Part shown: in pieces, positions 63,805 to 64,000 of the stretch | Layout: each line of letters opens with the position of its first letter | How positions within the stretch are numbered: position 1 is the first letter of the stretch | Assembly: GCA_947500385.1 (NCBI GenBank) | Contig: CANMSA010000003.1 | Coordinates: forward strand, 124,001-188,000 | Direction of reading: 5' to 3' | Origin: an uncultured Flavobacteriaceae bacterium | Lineage (GTDB): Bacteria > Bacteroidota > Bacteroidia > Flavobacteriales > Flavobacteriaceae | DNA length: 64,000 nucleotides | Made by a program: the position numbers and the translations under genes | Notes under the pieces: model-generated | The model's input: only the letters and a program-made list of their open reading frames with translations | The model's database searches: none | What the model was told of the DNA's origin: nothing

Positions 63805-64000
63805 ATGAATCTATCTTTTTCATTTATAATTCCGGTCTACAATAGACCCGACGAGATTCGGGAACTGCTAGAGAGCTTTGTACAACAGACCTACAGTTCA
63901 TCATATGAGATCGTAATCGTAGAGGATGGTTCCACTATAGATTCTAAAAAAGAGGTAGCTCGTTTTCAAGACGAATTGACCATTTCCTATTTTGAAAAGC
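63805..64000 (+). CDS. GT2-family glycosyltransferase, 5' part only
   Basis: The first 65 codons of a gene running off the right edge. It begins MNLSFSFIIPVYNRPDEI, the GT-A nucleotide-sugar domain start, followed by LLESFVQQTY and YEIVIVEDGST, the conserved ED(G) motif that contacts the nucleotide. Family 2 inverting glycosyltransferases build polysaccharides or glycoconjugates; donor and acceptor cannot be told from this piece. 59 bp after the fabI stop, behind its terminator. Confidence 0.85.
   Translation, partial: MNLSFSFIIPVYNRPDEIRELLESFVQQTYSSSYEIVIVEDGSTIDSKKEVARFQDELTISYFEK

Overview
The window looks like chromosomal DNA from a member of the Flavobacteriaceae (Bacteroidota), probably marine or free-living. 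Supporting signs are Bacteroidota-type promoters (TAnnTTTG -7 boxes) close upstream of many genes, TonB receptors with N-terminal carboxypeptidase-regulatory-like domains, a TonB receptor/DUF4249 pair, lineage-restricted families (DUF4294, DUF4835, DUF6095-like, DUF6495-like, DUF6913-like), a bacteroidetal omega-like RNA polymerase subunit and few strong Shine-Dalgarno sequences. No rRNA, tRNA, CRISPR array, insertion sequence or prophage was found. Genus cannot be fixed from the sequence alone.

Layout. 0-4.5 kb (minus): 5' end of an alpha-amylase lipoprotein, a CarboxypepD_reg-like protein, a DEAD-box RNA helicase with a structured leader, a DUF4337-like membrane protein and rdgB. 4.6-9.3 kb (plus): a small methyltransferase, a SatD/DUF3307 pair, an alpha/beta hydrolase and a fused phosphoserine phosphatase/phosphoglycerate dehydrogenase. 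9.4-14.7 kb: rlmH, nadC, a BrkB-type membrane protein, DUF2147 and priA. 14.7-17.1 kb: the least ordinary stretch, with two orphan minus-strand genes that share a related upstream element, next to a LytTR response regulator. 17.3-22.3 kb: rpsF-rpsR-rplI, an Oar-like TonB receptor and a DUF6495-like gene. 22.3-29.9 kb: hisS, a Nudix hydrolase, an M42 peptidase, DUF4294, a DUF6095-like protein and the TonB receptor/DUF4249 operon. 30-38.4 kb (minus): monomeric isocitrate dehydrogenase, rplS, trmD, a GNAT enzyme, a coiled-coil membrane protein, a long-form GAPDH and an HtrA protease. 38.5-41.8 kb (plus): dapF, GNAT, mltG and a lysozyme-like protein preceded by a possible 14-codon leader ORF. 41.8-48.2 kb (mostly minus): rsmI-like, low-Mr tyrosine phosphatase, dnaA, thioesterase (plus), IMPACT protein, DMT transporter, HAD phosphatase and ribD. 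48.3-53.3 kb (plus): prmC, RidA, LOG-family protein, ligA, M23 peptidase and a small orphan. 53.3-56.1 kb (minus): two orphan membrane proteins and a 5'-nucleotidase split into two genes. 56.2-64 kb (plus): DUF6913-like, dapA, bamD, rpoZ-like, coaBC, DUF4835, recN, fabI and the start of a GT2 glycosyltransferase.

Most of the window is core housekeeping: translation and RNA modification (rpsF, rpsR, rplI, rplS, trmD, rlmH, rsmI, prmC, hisS), replication and repair (dnaA, priA, ligA, recN), cell wall and diaminopimelate synthesis (dapA, dapF, mltG), cofactors (nadC, ribD, coaBC), fatty-acid synthesis (fabI) and envelope biogenesis (bamD, htrA).

The best leads for something undescribed are non-coding. 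(1) A roughly 57-nt element, about 70% alike in its two copies, lies upstream of the two orphan genes beside the LytTR regulator, with a weaker match upstream of the regulator itself. (2) A deaD leader contains two interleaved 7-bp pairings (pseudoknot or switch). (3) Several genes have ATG only 4-5 nt after the -7 box, which predicts leaderless mRNAs, including a 14-codon upstream ORF. (4) Inverted repeats are placed on the promoters of recN, bamD, satD and a TonB receptor operon.
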